Source of the DNA: Lysinibacillus parviboronicapiens | GTDB taxonomy: Bacteria; Bacillota; Bacilli; Bacillales_A; Planococcaceae | Direction of reading: 5' to 3' | Length of the DNA stretch: 64,000 nucleotides | Assembly (NCBI RefSeq): GCF_003049575.1 | Contig: NZ_PYWI01000002.1 | Coordinates: forward strand, 186,001-250,000 | In this document: positions 1 to 8,994 of the stretch, one piece after another | Layout of the letters: each line of letters starts with the position of its first letter | Position numbering within the stretch: position 1 is the first letter of the stretch | The notes under the pieces: model-generated | Database searches by the model: none | What the model was told of the DNA's origin: nothing | What the model saw: the letters and a program-made list of their open reading frames with translations, nothing else | Made by a program: the position numbers and the translations under genes

Positions 1-248
1 CAGTAATGAAATCAGGTCAATATGCATACCGTGACCGTCGTCAGAAAAAACGTGATTTCCGTAAATTATGGATCACTCGTATCAACGCAGCTGCTCGCAT
101 GAACGGTCTTTCATACAGCCGTTTAATGCACGGATTAAAAGTTGCTGGTATCGAAGTTAACCGTAAAATGTTAGCTGACTTAGCTGTAACTGATGCAGCA
201 GCATTCACTCAATTAGCAGACGCTGCTAAACAAGCAGTAGCTAAGTAA
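1..248 (+). CDS. rplT: 50S ribosomal protein L20, 5'-truncated by window edge
   Basis: Large-subunit ribosomal protein L20, an rRNA-binding assembly protein. The visible part is the C-terminal two thirds of a protein that is normally about 119 residues; the first ~38 residues lie before the window. The reading frame is open from the first base, so the internal ATG at position 6 is not the start. The segments [19 protein letters not shown] and [13 protein letters not shown] are diagnostic of L20. In Bacilli it is the last gene of infC-rpmI-rplT, and the genes downstream here (ysdA, ysdB) fit that order. A terminator follows about 90 bases after the stop codon. Confidence 0.97.
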   Translation, partial: VMKSGQYAYRDRRQKKRDFRKLWITRINAAARMNGLSYSRLMHGLKVAGIEVNRKMLADLAVTDAAAFTQLADAAKQAVAK

Positions 249-249
249 T

Positions 250-301
250 ATTTGACATAGTCAAATTATTTCTGCGATGAAAGCGAAGCGTCAGTCGCAG
301 G
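250..301. other. two short hairpins in the rplT 3' region, one carrying a dispersed core
   Basis: Bases 250-266 form an inverted repeat (ATTTGA, five-base loop, TCAAAT). Bases 272-300 form a second hairpin (CTGCGA...TCGCAG with TGA/TCA inside). Its loop side carries GAAAGCGAAGCGTCAG (279-294), nearly the same core as the 36-base tandem repeats at 32938-33081. No function is known. Confidence 0.5.
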
Positions 302-336
302 TGTGAAACAAGCAAACACTAAATAAGTGTATCGTA

Positions 337-369
337 AAGATTGATGGATTTTTCCATCAGTCTTTTTTT
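337..369 (+). terminator. Rho-independent terminator of the rplT operon
   Basis: The hairpin AAGATTGATGGA / TCCATCAGTCTT has a four-base loop and ends in a run of T residues. It lies about 90 bases after the rplT stop codon. Confidence 0.85.
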
Positions 370-399
370 ATGTTACACTAGTGAAAAATAGAAAGAGTA

Positions 400-798
400 G
401 TGGATTTTTATGCTGCCACTAACATTTCTGGCGAACTGCTATTTTTGAAGCAATGCAAGAGCAGTGCAAAATAATCGGACTCTATATTTGCGATGACAGG
501 GCGAAGGGAACAATCTAGTTATAGCGAAATCGAGTTTTGTTTGAGCAAGTGGAAAATTCCCTGTGAGCTTATTCAGTACGAAGGCAGTGGCAAAGAACGT
601 CAGTCAAATACAATGAGTTGGCAATTCAAGCGCAGTAATTTCTCTGGAGAGCTCCAACAAGCCCTCGAGGAAATAACAACTTTCGCAAAGAATAGTGGTC
701 CTGCTATCGATTGCTCAGCAGAATCTATTGCTTTTATGTTTCAACAAATAGATAGAAACGAAAAACAGGTGATACTACATATTGCAAAGGTATATTAA
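400..798 (+). pseudogene. frameshifted remnant of a small unknown protein gene
   Basis: No known family is recognised. The clean open part (493-798, 101 codons, starting MTGRREQSSYSEIEF) has no convincing ribosome-binding site. Protein-like sequence continues upstream in other frames: GTG at 400 opens with VDFYAAT, the next frame reads HFWRTAIFEAMQEQCKIIGL and YICDDRAK up to about 502, and the 493 frame then takes over at REQSSYSE. This suggests one gene of about 130 codons broken by two single-base shifts (near 420 and 502). The alternative is a genuine 101-residue protein. It is inserted between rplT and ysdA, which are adjacent in B. subtilis, so it is an accessory gene here. Confidence 0.4.
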
Positions 799-822
799 GT
801 AAGTCACCAAAAGGAGTTTTTT

Positions 823-1095
823 ATGGTACAAGCATTACTTGCTTATATGGCGATTGTATCAATTGTCCTGCTAGTTATGATGGGGATGGATAAATCGCGT
901 GCGAAAAAGCATGAATGGCGCATTGCTGAGCGTACATTATTTACATTAGCAATTGCTGGTGGTGCAGTTGGAGGCGTGCTAGGGATGTATTTATTCCGTC
1001 ATAAAACACGCCATAACAGCTTTGCTTTCGGCTTTCCACTGCTTGCAGCTATTCAAATTTTTATTATTGTGCAATTATGGGGTAGCTCTCTGTAG
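823..1095 (+). CDS. ysdA: DUF1294 family membrane protein YsdA
   Basis: Small integral membrane protein of the DUF1294 family, function unknown. The 90-residue product shows the family signature: DKSRAKKHEWRIAE near residues 23-36, then GGAVGGVLGMYLFRHKTRH. There are hydrophobic segments at about residues 4-21, 38-58 and 66-85. The length is normal for the family. The start is supported by AAGGAG seven bases before the ATG. Its place after rplT matches B. subtilis ysdA, which supports orthology. Confidence 0.92.
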   Translation: MVQALLAYMAIVSIVLLVMMGMDKSRAKKHEWRIAERTLFTLAIAGGAVGGVLGMYLFRHKTRHNSFAFGFPLLAAIQIFIIVQLWGSSL

Positions 1096-1181
1096 GGTGC
1101 GTCCTTTTTTATGGATAACTGAGTAAGTTAAGCGATAAACAGAAAAAAATAGGCGATAATTACAAAAGGAACATGAAAACA

Positions 1182-1200
1182 CATCCTCATTAAGAGGATG
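1182..1200 (-). terminator. possible terminator overlapping the ysdB stop codon
   Basis: Read on the minus strand, CATCCTC-TTAAT-GAGGATG is followed by TGTTTT. It overlaps the ysdB stop codon. The T-tract is weak, so the call is tentative. Confidence 0.4.
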
Positions 1201-1582
1201 AGTCGCGCATAAGCTGTTCAATGGGTTGTTTCCAGTTGATTTTGGCGTTTGGATAATTCATTAAGATTTCCTGTTGCAGGTACATGAAGTCACTTTTAGT
1301 AAAACCTTGTAGTGTCGCAGCATCTCGAGCACCAACGAAAATTGTGACAACCTCAAATGCATCTTCGGTTGTGCCTAAGTATTTTTCGCCTTCAAAAAGT
1401 GCACCCTTAAAAGAAATAAAGAAATTTTTTCTTACATTTTTAACGTCATCATAAAAGTAGTAATGGCCATTTTCATAGGCTTCATCAAGTTTTCGCTTAG
1501 GATCAGTTATATAACGAATCGCTTTATAAAATACATAAATAATAAGCGCAATGACAGCAAGTCGAATTAGTAAAGGTAACAT
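1190..1582 (-). CDS. ysdB: YsdB family membrane-anchored protein (sigma-W pathway)
   Basis: A 130-residue protein matching the B. subtilis YsdB family in length, position and topology. One N-terminal membrane anchor (LIRLAVIALIIYVFYKAI, about residues 5-22) is followed by a soluble domain with KRKLDEAYENGHYYFYDD and a FISFKGALFEGEKYLG segment. In B. subtilis the family has been placed in the sigma-W stress pathway; nothing in this sequence proves that role here. It runs opposite to its neighbours and shares a 104-base divergent promoter region with the dUTPase gene. The start is preceded by AAGGGGGAA on the minus strand. Confidence 0.85.
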   Translation of the reverse strand: MLPLLIRLAVIALIIYVFYKAIRYITDPKRKLDEAYENGHYYFYDDVKNVRKNFFISFKGALFEGEKYLGTTEDAFEVVTIFVGARDAATLQGFTKSDFMYLQQEILMNYPNAKINWKQPIEQLMRDSSS

Positions 1583-1686
1583 TTTTTAAATTCCCCCTTG
1601 AAGAAAGGTTATTCCTTCCTATACGATTAGAGGAGGCAATTAGTTTCACTATTTATAAATATTTTTAAGAAATTTAGGAGAAAAAC

Positions 1687-2172
1687 ATGAATTTACAACA
1701 ATTGTTTAAAATGCAAAAAGAGCTTGATGAATTTATTGAGAAAACACAAAATATTGAACATGATGTTTTTAAAGAAAAAGGTTTAGCATTAATGGTCGAA
1801 CTAGCAGAACTTGCGAACGAAACTCGTTGTTTTAAGTTTTGGAGCACAAAAGGGCCTTCAGCACGTGACGTCATTTTAGAGGAATATGTGGATTCTATTC
1901 ATTTTATATTATCACTGGGATTACTAAAAGGTTTTACAACCATTGAAAAATGGCCAGTCATAGAAGAAAAACGTGATTTAACGGAAACATTTTTAATGAC
2001 ACAGGACTATATTTTAACGTTTATTGGTCAGCCAACTGCGGATAACTATTTAGCCATTTGGCAATGCTATGGTTTACTTGCGTACAATCTGGGCTTCACT
2101 TTTGAGGATGTTGTATCAGCCTATATTGAGAAAAATGAAGAAAATTATAATCGTCAACGTAGCGGCTATTAA
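1687..2172 (+). CDS. dUTP diphosphatase, all-alpha (dimeric) type
   Basis: Predicted dUTPase of the all-alpha NTP pyrophosphatase superfamily. It would hydrolyse dUTP to dUMP and pyrophosphate, limiting uracil incorporation and feeding thymidylate synthesis. The 161-residue length is typical of the dimeric type. Metal-binding acidic motifs are visible: ELAELANE (EXXE) near residues 38-45 and EEYVDSIHF (EXXD) near residues 64-72, with CFKFW between them. AGGAG lies seven bases before the ATG. It sits between ysdB and the M42 peptidase gene, where B. subtilis has no such gene. Confidence 0.88.
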   Translation: MNLQQLFKMQKELDEFIEKTQNIEHDVFKEKGLALMVELAELANETRCFKFWSTKGPSARDVILEEYVDSIHFILSLGLLKGFTTIEKWPVIEEKRDLTETFLMTQDYILTFIGQPTADNYLAIWQCYGLLAYNLGFTFEDVVSAYIEKNEENYNRQRSGY

Positions 2173-2290
2173 TTTATTGAATAGTCAGATGTCAAGCAGT
2201 AAAATACATCAATATTCAGACGATTCACTAGGAATATTTCGGTAAACGAAGTATAATAGAGGAGATATATAAGAAGTAGGAGGCAAAAGT

Positions 2291-3379
2291 ATGACACAAC
2301 TAGATTCGACTTTGCAAATGTTTAAGGATTTGACAGATGCAAATGGTATCGCAGGTAATGAACGCGCACCTCGCGAGGTAATGAAAAAATACATCGCACC
2401 GTATGCAGATTCAGTAGAAACCGATAATTTAGGTAGCGTTATTGCAAAAAAAGTGGGCGATGAAAATGGTCCGAAAATTGTAGTCGCAGGTCATTTAGAT
2501 GAAGTCGGTTTCATGGTCACACATATTGATGACAAAGGGTTCATTAAATTCCAAACTGTAGGTGGCTGGTGGAGTCAAGTGATGCTTGCTCAGCGTGTCA
2601 CAATTACAACGCGCAAAGGGGAAGAAATCATCGGGGTAATTGGTTCTAAACCCCCTCATATTTTACCAGCAGAAGTACGTAACAAAGTAGTAGATATTAA
2701 AGATATGTTTATCGATGTTGGTGCGGCTTCAAAAGAAGAGGTACTGGAATGGGGCGTTTGTCCTGGCGATATGGTTACACCATATTTCGAATTCAATGTG
2801 ATGAAAAACGACAAGTACTTATTAGCAAAAGCATGGGATAATCGTATTGGTTGTGCCATTGCTATTGATGTTATGAAAGCATTAAAAGATGAAAAGCATC
2901 CAAATATCCTTTATTCTGTAGGAAACGTACAAGAGGAAGTAGGTCTTCGTGGTGCGAAAACAGCTACACATAAAATTCAGCCAGATATCGGCTTTGCTGT
3001 CGATGTTGGCGTAGCTGGGGATACACCGGGGGTAACACCGAAAGAATCTAACAGTAAAATGGGTGCTGGTCCACAAATCGTTGTTTACGATGCATCGATG
3101 GTATCACATCGTGGCTTACGTGAGTTTGTGTTAGATGTGGCAGATGAAAACAATATCCCATACCAATTTGAGGCGATGGCAGGCGGCGGTACAGACGCGG
3201 GCTCTATTCACCTAACTGCAAATGGTGTACCTGCGCTATCAATCGGTATTGCGACACGCTATATCCACTCACATGCAGGTATTTTACATCGTGATGATTA
3301 TGAAAATGCTGTGAAACTAATGGTTGAAGTGATTAAAAAATTAGACCGTGATACAGTAAATAAAATTACATTTGACTAG
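2291..3379 (+). CDS. ysdC: M42 family glutamyl aminopeptidase-like metallopeptidase
   Basis: Cytoplasmic M42 (PepA/FrvX-like) aminopeptidase that forms large tetrahedral complexes and trims peptides using two divalent metals. The 362 residues carry the metal-ligand motifs in order: AGHLDEVGF (His and Asp, near 66-74), AWDNRIGC (bridging Asp), QEEVGLRGA (catalytic and ligand Glu pair), [10 protein letters not shown], and the C-terminal [14 protein letters not shown] (His ligand). Length and motif order are complete. The start follows GTAGGAGG with good spacing. The position matches B. subtilis ysdC, and a terminator lies about 90 bases downstream. Confidence 0.95.
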   Translation: MTQLDSTLQMFKDLTDANGIAGNERAPREVMKKYIAPYADSVETDNLGSVIAKKVGDENGPKIVVAGHLDEVGFMVTHIDDKGFIKFQTVGGWWSQVMLAQRVTITTRKGEEIIGVIGSKPPHILPAEVRNKVVDIKDMFIDVGAASKEEVLEWGVCPGDMVTPYFEFNVMKNDKYLLAKAWDNRIGCAIAIDVMKALKDEKHPNILYSVGNVQEEVGLRGAKTATHKIQPDIGFAVDVGVAGDTPGVTPKESNSKMGAGPQIVVYDASMVSHRGLREFVLDVADENNIPYQFEAMAGGGTDAGSIHLTANGVPALSIGIATRYIHSHAGILHRDDYENAVKLMVEVIKKLDRDTVNKITFD

Positions 3380-3468
3380 AAAAGTGAAGGAGAAAAAATG
3401 GATAACACACGAATCTGTTTTCTCTCTTACACTGTAGTGTCGTAAAAGTAGGGCAATACGTATATAAA

Positions 3469-3505
3469 GAGGCAAAGCATTCATTCGAATGTTTTGCTTC
3501 TTTTT
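3469..3505 (+). terminator. terminator after ysdC
   Basis: The stem GAGGCAAAGCATTC / GAATGTTTTGCTTC (with G-T pairs) has a four-base loop and is followed by TTTTTC. Confidence 0.8.
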
Positions 3506-3635
3506 CATTCCAACAAAGTGATAAGTTAGAATGATCCTTGCCCAAATTAAGAGCACCAGTCGAGGAAAGAAATCGGCCTATAAACTTCTCAAGACTAGAG
3601 TTTACTTGTATAAAGTAAACTTTTTCTATTTATTG

Positions 3636-3750
3636 AATTATGCATAAATATACGTATCGACGCATTCTTGACACAATTAATAGATGAATTCTAAGTTTTG
3701 CAAATAAACATAAAAATTCAGTTGATTTTATAATTATGCATGTGTATACT
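3636..3750 (+). promoter_or_regulatory. argF promoter with a repeated AATTATGCAT element
   Basis: A sigma-A-type promoter is visible: -35 TTGATT (3722-3727), a 17-base spacer, then -10 TATACT (3745-3750). The 10-mer AATTATGCAT occurs twice, at 3636-3645 and inside the spacer at 3732-3741, 96 bases apart. This suggests a paired operator, possibly for the arginine repressor AhrC/ArgR, but the match to the ARG-box consensus is poor. The rest of 3506-3785 shows nothing else recognisable. Confidence 0.5.
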
Positions 3751-3785
3751 AATCTCAACAGCAACAAAAGCAAGGAGCGAAGGCT

Positions 3786-4751
3786 ATGAAATTACTAGAA
3801 GAAGTACAGTTAAAGTTAGTGTCTAGCTTAAAAGGAAAAGACCTACTGACTTTGTTAGACTATACAAGTGAAGAAGTTCAGGGATTAGTGGCACTGTCAA
3901 TTCAACTGAAAATCATTACAAAAGAAGGTAAATGTCCGCAGTTATTAGAAGGAAAAACACTCGGTATGATATTTGAAAAACATTCAACACGTACACGTAT
4001 TTCATTCGAAGTGGGCATGAATCAATTAGGTGGGAAAGGTATGTTTATGCATGCGCGTGATTTACAAATTGGTCGCGGTGAGTCCATTTTTGATACAGCA
4101 CATGTGCTATCCGGTTACTTAGATGGTATTATGATCCGTGCAAACTCACATGCCATGGTAAAGGAACTTGCAGAGCATGCTGCGATTCCAGTTATAAATG
4201 GATTAACAGATATTTATCATCCATGCCAAGCTTTAGCGGATTTAGAAACAATTGCAGAACATAAAGGTGAACTAAAAGGCCTTAAAATTGCATATGTTGG
4301 GGATGGCAACAACGTGGCGCACTCATTAGTAGTCGCTTCTGCTCACGTCGGTATGCATGTAGCAGTGGCAACGCCAGTTGGCTATGAATGTGATACAGAG
4401 GTTATCACACAAGCACAAGCTATCGCAGCGGCAAATGGCAGTACGATTACGATTACAAATGATCCAGTAGAAGCGGTGAAAGATGCTGACGCAGTTTACG
4501 CAGATGTTTGGACATCAATGGGTCAAGAAGAAGAAGCTGCAAAACGTCTACAAGATTTCGCTGCTTACCAAATCAATGATGAGCTAGTTGCTCATGCGAA
4601 ACCTGATTATATGTTCTTACATTGCTTACCAGCACATCGTGAAGAAGAGGTCGCAACATCCGTTATAGATGGTCCTAATTCTTACATCTTTGAACAAGCA
4701 GAAAATCGATTACATGCACAGAAAGCAGTACTTGCATCAATTCTAGGCTAA
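3786..4751 (+). CDS. argF: ornithine carbamoyltransferase
   Basis: Catalyses ornithine plus carbamoyl phosphate to citrulline in arginine biosynthesis (or the reverse in the deiminase pathway). The 321 residues contain the carbamoyl-phosphate loop STRTRISFE (about 62-70), the HPCQALADL motif, the [10 protein letters not shown] segment and the catalytic [11 protein letters not shown]. Length is normal. AAGGAGCGAAGGC precedes the ATG. No other arg or arc genes are nearby, so anabolic or catabolic use cannot be decided from context; the N-terminus ([16 protein letters not shown]) looks like Bacillus anabolic ArgF. Confidence 0.96.
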   Translation: MKLLEEVQLKLVSSLKGKDLLTLLDYTSEEVQGLVALSIQLKIITKEGKCPQLLEGKTLGMIFEKHSTRTRISFEVGMNQLGGKGMFMHARDLQIGRGESIFDTAHVLSGYLDGIMIRANSHAMVKELAEHAAIPVINGLTDIYHPCQALADLETIAEHKGELKGLKIAYVGDGNNVAHSLVVASAHVGMHVAVATPVGYECDTEVITQAQAIAAANGSTITITNDPVEAVKDADAVYADVWTSMGQEEEAAKRLQDFAAYQINDELVAHAKPDYMFLHCLPAHREEEVATSVIDGPNSYIFEQAENRLHAQKAVLASILG

Positions 4752-4960
4752 TACAATGAATATGGTCTTGAGTTCTGCGTCAAGCTAGTAAGCGGTTGAC
4801 ATATACTTCTCGGGTTGAGAAGTGCGATATATTTACAGTTCAAGTTGGCAACAGAGGGTGGCAACTTTGAATAACATAATAGCGGCAAGCAGACAGAGGG
4901 ATGTGAGTCGCACGCGATGTAAGTTGTCAAGATGGATGACCTCATCGCTACATAGTGAAA
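4752..4960 (+). other. structured untranslated region between argF and its terminator
   Basis: No convincing coding potential is seen, but several hairpins are: ACTTCTC/GAGAAGT (4805-4823) flanked by ATATA/TATAT, a TTCAAGTTGGC...GGCAACTTTGAA pair around 4842-4871, and CGATG-GTCA / TGAC-CATCG (4915-4947). It ends directly at a strong terminator. It could be a structured 3' region of argF mRNA, a small RNA, or a decayed leader. No riboswitch consensus was recognised. Confidence 0.4.
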
Positions 4961-4991
4961 GTAACCTGGGAGACGCTAGGTTACTTTTTTA
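4961..4991 (+). terminator. strong terminator downstream of argF
   Basis: GTAACCT / AGGTTAC with a ten-base loop, followed by six T residues. It closes the structured region after argF. The following 4992-5195 holds no gene and presumably contains the promoter of the LysR gene. Confidence 0.85.
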
Positions 4992-5195
4992 TTTGTAAGT
5001 AGCAATTGATGCGCCAAACCGCCTATTCTTCTAACTCCACATTCACAGACCTTGCAATAACAACTTTTTGTTTCCTAAAAGTCCTACGTAGTGATGAGTT
5101 TCAAAAGTTAAATACCTAGTTTTCCAATCTTTTATAGAGAATAAAGCTGATAATCTATATAATAGGATAAATAAGTAATTATGGGAGGGCTACGG

Positions 5196-6095
5196 TTGAA
5201 TATTGATCATATTGAAGCGTTTTTATATGTTGTGCATTACAAGAGTATTCATAAAGCTGCCAATGCATTGTTTTTATCGCAACCAACAGTAACAGCTCGT
5301 ATTAAATCATTGGAGCGAGAATTAAATGTTGATTTATTTCACCGGGATGGCCGAAGTGTCATTTTATCGGATAAAGGTAAGGATTTCTTACCTTTTGCAA
5401 CACAGATTGTGCAAACAATTCAGCAAGGAAAGAAGCAATTGAAGGAAACGCAGCAATCAGATGAAATTTGCATAGGCACAAACCTAGTGACGGCCCAATA
5501 TTTTTTAGCTTATGCATTACCTAAATGGAAAGAAAGTTTTCCGCACATGCGCTTTCAAATTATTACTGGTTCAACAAGTGTTATTTTAGAAAAACTGCAG
5601 AGTCACCAGATCGATATTGGATTTATTCAATATGTGCATAAAGAAGGTGTTAATAATGAGCTACTACTCAGTAATGCTGTCAAACTGGTGATGCACCAAG
5701 ATCATCCTTTTATTCGACATACTCTTATTAAAGCCAAGGAACTGGCCAAGCAAAAGATGGTATTTTTTGAGTGTGGGGCGTTTGATTGGAATTATGTCCA
5801 TAAGATGTTTGAGGTAGAGGGGGTTACGGCAAATATAGAGGTTCGTACAGACCATCTAGAAGTAGCTAAGGCATTAATTCGTACGCAAGAATACATGAGT
5901 TTTTTGCCACATTTATGTGTAAAAAAGGAACTTGAAAGTGGAGAGTTTGTAGAAATTAATGTGAAACATTTACTTGATATGAACCAGCATATCTTTTTAA
6001 CATACATGAAAAAGGATACGTTGGCACCAGCATTCTGGGAGTGGATTCTGGAAACCGCTGTGCAATTTGAAAACGTACAAGAAAAACTGGATTGA
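5196..6095 (+). CDS. LysR family transcriptional regulator (YtlI-like by context)
   Basis: LysR-type regulator with an N-terminal winged helix-turn-helix (about residues 3-62, with HKAANALFLSQPTVTARIK) and a C-terminal effector-binding domain. The TTG at 5196 is chosen because GGAGGG (5184-5189) lies just upstream and the protein then begins MNIDHIEAF, as LysR proteins usually do. The ATG at 5181 would overlap that ribosome-binding site. The gene directly precedes a flavin monooxygenase/cystine-type transporter cluster in the same direction. In B. subtilis the LysR protein YtlI activates the equivalent ytm operon, so a similar role is inferred. Length (299 residues) is normal. Confidence 0.9.
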   Translation: MNIDHIEAFLYVVHYKSIHKAANALFLSQPTVTARIKSLERELNVDLFHRDGRSVILSDKGKDFLPFATQIVQTIQQGKKQLKETQQSDEICIGTNLVTAQYFLAYALPKWKESFPHMRFQIITGSTSVILEKLQSHQIDIGFIQYVHKEGVNNELLLSNAVKLVMHQDHPFIRHTLIKAKELAKQKMVFFECGAFDWNYVHKMFEVEGVTANIEVRTDHLEVAKALIRTQEYMSFLPHLCVKKELESGEFVEINVKHLLDMNQHIFLTYMKKDTLAPAFWEWILETAVQFENVQEKLD

Positions 6096-6292
6096 TAAAA
6101 TATTTTATGAAGTATTAAATTTTTTTCTATTATAGAACCTATTGCATAATATTTAAATGAACTGTAATATCTTCCTCAATCCTATTTTATTTATGAATGT
6201 TCATTGAGCAACATAAATGAAATATTATTTTTTAAACATAAAACAAACTTTACCACTATGTTTAGTAAAAATAAAAGAATTAGGGGGAAAAA

Positions 6293-7624
6293 ATGATGGT
6301 GAGACAGGATAAAATTCGATTTGGCGCAATTATTCATGGAGTTGGTGGAAATATTTCAGGTTGGCGTCATCCAAAAGTAGCAAGCAATCAAAGTGTCAGC
6401 TTACCGTTTTATATCCAACAGGCGCAGAAGGCAGAACAAGGGAAATTTGATGTTGTTTTTATCGCAGATGGTGTATTTATTAATGAAAAGTCGATTCCCC
6501 ATTTTTTAAATCGCTTCGAGCCACTGACAATTTTATCGGCATTAGCAGTAGCAACGAAAAACATTGGGTTAGTCGGGACAGTTTCAACGTCTTATAGTGA
6601 GCCATTTACAGTGGCTCGCCAGTTTGCATCACTCGACCATATTAGTGGCGGTCGTGCAGGCTGGAATGTAGTAACGACACCACTTGAGAGTACTGCTTTG
6701 AACTACAATAAAACAATCAAGCAACACCCAAGTCATGCGGAACGCTATCAAATTGCAGAGGAGTATTTAGAGGTAGCAAAAGGGCTCTGGGATTCTTGGG
6801 ATGATGATGCTTTTGTGGCAGATGTTGAAAACGATGTATTTTTTGACCGCGAAAAACTTCATACATTGCACCATAAAGGTAAATATTTCTCTGTACAAGG
6901 ACCGTTAAATATTGCCCGCTCACGACAAGGTCAGCCTGTAATTTTTCAAGCAGGATCATCAGATGCCGGTATTCGTTTAGCGGCTAAAGATGCAGATGCA
7001 ATATTTACACATGGTGGGTCCATAGAAGAGTCACAACAGTTTTATAAAAAGGTCAAGGTAGCGGTTAAAGCATTTGGGCGTAACCCTGATGAGGTAAAAA
7101 TTTTCCCTGGAATTTCCCCGATAATTGGCGACACAATTGAGGAAGCAGAAGCAAAGTATCAAGAAATCGTAGAGCTCGTTTCCATTGAGCGTGCGCTTGC
7201 TTATCTTGGTCGCTATTTCGATCATCATGATTTTACACAATATGATGTTGATGCGCCGTTCCCAGAGCTTGGCGATATTGGCGCAAATAGCTTCCGCAGC
7301 ACGACAGATTATATTAAAAAATATGCCAGAGATGAGGCGCTAACACTTCGACAAGTGGCTTTGCGAGAAGCTACACCAAAAACTGCCTTCTTCGGTACTG
7401 CACAGCATATTGCAGATTTAGTACAAGAATGGTTTGAAAAAGATGCGGCGGATGGCTTTATTATAGGAGTTACAGTACCTGAAGCACTTGACGATTTTGT
7501 CGATAAAGTTGTACCGATATTACAGGAACGTGGGCTGTATAGAGAAGACTATGAGGCAGATACATTACGTGGCAATTTAGGTTTACCTTTTAAAGAAAGC
7601 CGTTTTGTCAAACAGTCTGTCTAA
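6293..7624 (+). CDS. ytnJ: FMNH2-dependent monooxygenase, YtnJ/NtaA/SnaA family
   Basis: Luciferase-fold monooxygenase of the NtaA/SnaA/SoxA group, using reduced flavin supplied by a separate reductase. The 443 residues show family segments: [20 protein letters not shown] near the N-terminus, [27 protein letters not shown] and QAGSSDAG. YtnJ-type enzymes belong to sulfur-source salvage operons (S-alkylated cysteine use in B. subtilis); the substrate here is inferred from context only. AGGGGG is seven bases before the first of two adjacent ATG codons. It is the first gene of a run reaching the acetyltransferase gene at 11287. Confidence 0.9.
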   Translation: MMVRQDKIRFGAIIHGVGGNISGWRHPKVASNQSVSLPFYIQQAQKAEQGKFDVVFIADGVFINEKSIPHFLNRFEPLTILSALAVATKNIGLVGTVSTSYSEPFTVARQFASLDHISGGRAGWNVVTTPLESTALNYNKTIKQHPSHAERYQIAEEYLEVAKGLWDSWDDDAFVADVENDVFFDREKLHTLHHKGKYFSVQGPLNIARSRQGQPVIFQAGSSDAGIRLAAKDADAIFTHGGSIEESQQFYKKVKVAVKAFGRNPDEVKIFPGISPIIGDTIEEAEAKYQEIVELVSIERALAYLGRYFDHHDFTQYDVDAPFPELGDIGANSFRSTTDYIKKYARDEALTLRQVALREATPKTAFFGTAQHIADLVQEWFEKDAADGFIIGVTVPEALDDFVDKVVPILQERGLYREDYEADTLRGNLGLPFKESRFVKQSV

Positions 7625-7670
7625 AAACCTAGTAAATTTATTTGAATAAAAGAGATTGAGGAGGCAATGT

Positions 7671-8684
7671 ATGAGTTATACATTAGGTATTCTAGATCAA
7701 AGTCCTATTATCGAGGATGCAACTAACGAACAGGCTTTACAAAATACTGTAGCATTAACACAAAAGGCGGAGCAGTTAGGCTATTCACGTTTTTGGGTGT
7801 CAGAACATCACAATACAGATACATTAGCCGGAACATCACCGGAAGTATTAGTATCGTATTTACTGGCAAAGACAAAAACCATCAATATTGGCTCAGGTGG
7901 CGTCATGCTGCAGCATTATAGCCCATTTAAGGTGGCAGAAAATTTTCATGTGCTCGCATCGTTGGAGCCTGGAAGAGTCGACTTAGGCATCGGAAAAGCG
8001 CCAGGTGGTTTGCCACTTTCTACAAAAGCACTGCAATATGGCACGATTAATAAAGGAGAAGATTTTGAGCAACGTCTTACTTTTTTACAGCACTTACTTG
8101 AGGATGCGGTGCCAGTAGAACATGCATTGCATGGTGTACAGGCGACGCCTATTCCAAAGGTGAAGCCATCGCTATTTTTACTTGGCGCGAGTCCACAAAG
8201 TGCCACACTTGCTGGGAAGTTAGGCATATCCTTTGTCTTTGCCCGTTTTATCAATAGTGATCTTGAAGTTTTAAAAGAAGCTTCTGAAGCATATCGCACG
8301 CATCATCCTAAAGGTCATTTTGCAATTTCCATTGCCGCTCTTGCTGCACCAACAAAAGAGGAAGCGCAAGACTTAGTCGGCGATCAAAAAATAACGAAGG
8401 TACATTTAGCCAGTGGTCGAAGCTTAACATTGAATTCTGTCGAGCTTGCTGAAAAATTTGGGCAAGAATCAGGGGAGACGTTCACGGTTCAGCAATATGA
8501 TGCAGATATTTTATACGGTACTCCTGAAGATATAAAAGAAAAATTAGACGTCTATCATACACAATACCAGATTGATGAATTCATCCTGCATACGCCTGTA
8601 TTAAAGGCAGTTGAACGGGAAAGGTCATTTGAGTTGTTAAGTCCAGTGAATTTACATTTACAACAAAAGGAAACAGTGCGTTAA
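7671..8684 (+). CDS. ytmO: LLM class flavin-dependent oxidoreductase, YtmO-like
   Basis: Second luciferase-like flavoprotein of the cluster, 337 residues. Family features include ILDQSPI at the start, YSRFWVSEHHNTDTLAGTSPE near residues 40-60, INIGSGGVMLQHYSPFKVAE and PGRVDLGIGKAPGG. The ATG at 7671 follows GAGGAGG with correct spacing; an upstream TTG in frame would lie within that ribosome-binding site. Together with the YtnJ-like protein it suggests oxidative cleavage of an organosulfur compound. The preceding gene ends 46 bases upstream and the next starts 13 bases downstream, so co-transcription is likely. Confidence 0.9.
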   Translation: MSYTLGILDQSPIIEDATNEQALQNTVALTQKAEQLGYSRFWVSEHHNTDTLAGTSPEVLVSYLLAKTKTINIGSGGVMLQHYSPFKVAENFHVLASLEPGRVDLGIGKAPGGLPLSTKALQYGTINKGEDFEQRLTFLQHLLEDAVPVEHALHGVQATPIPKVKPSLFLLGASPQSATLAGKLGISFVFARFINSDLEVLKEASEAYRTHHPKGHFAISIAALAAPTKEEAQDLVGDQKITKVHLASGRSLTLNSVELAEKFGQESGETFTVQQYDADILYGTPEDIKEKLDVYHTQYQIDEFILHTPVLKAVERERSFELLSPVNLHLQQKETVR

Positions 8685-8697
8685 GGGGGATTTGAAC

Positions 8698-8976
8698 ATG
8701 TCAAAAAAGGTAGATGTAGTAGTTTGGTCAAAACAAGGTTGTAGCTATTGTGAAGAAGTTAAAACGTATTTACAAGAAGAAGGTCTATCTTATAACACCG
8801 TAGACGTGACACATAATGATGCATTTCGTGACATTCTTGACACAAAGTACGGTGTACGTTATGTACCAGTGATAGAAATTGGCTCAAGTGAAAATGGTGT
8901 GTACAAAGCTGTAACCGAAATAGGGCTAGAGCATTTAAAGGCAGCGCTTGCCGATAGTGCACCTTCGCATATTTAA
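8698..8976 (+). CDS. ytnI: glutaredoxin-like thiol oxidoreductase, YtnI-like
   Basis: Small thioredoxin-fold protein of 92 residues with the redox motif GCSYCEEV (CxxC) near residue 16 and the cis-Pro segment VRYVPVIEI. It probably reduces or relays thiols within the organosulfur pathway. The ATG at 8698 is seven bases after AAGGGGGA; a TTG six bases upstream is too close to that site. The order monooxygenase, LLM protein, glutaredoxin and cystine-type transporter mirrors the B. subtilis ytm/ytn genes in composition, though not in order. Confidence 0.88.
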   Translation: MSKKVDVVVWSKQGCSYCEEVKTYLQEEGLSYNTVDVTHNDAFRDILDTKYGVRYVPVIEIGSSENGVYKAVTEIGLEHLKAALADSAPSHI

Positions 8977-8994
8977 TACGAAAAGAGGAAATGT

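Noticed and set aside
3636-3741. Confident ArgR/AhrC operators upstream of argF
   Set aside because: The repeated AATTATGCAT does not match the ARG-box half-sites well, so it is reported only as a possible element.
4752-4991. T-box leader
   Set aside because: AGAGGGTGGCAACTTTG only superficially resembles the T-box; the conserved ACCGCG is missing, the terminator is 100 bases further on, and no aminoacylation or transport gene follows directly.
5181-5195. ATG 5181 as start of the LysR gene
   Set aside because: It overlaps the GGAGGG ribosome-binding site that serves TTG 5196, and it adds five residues not typical of the family.
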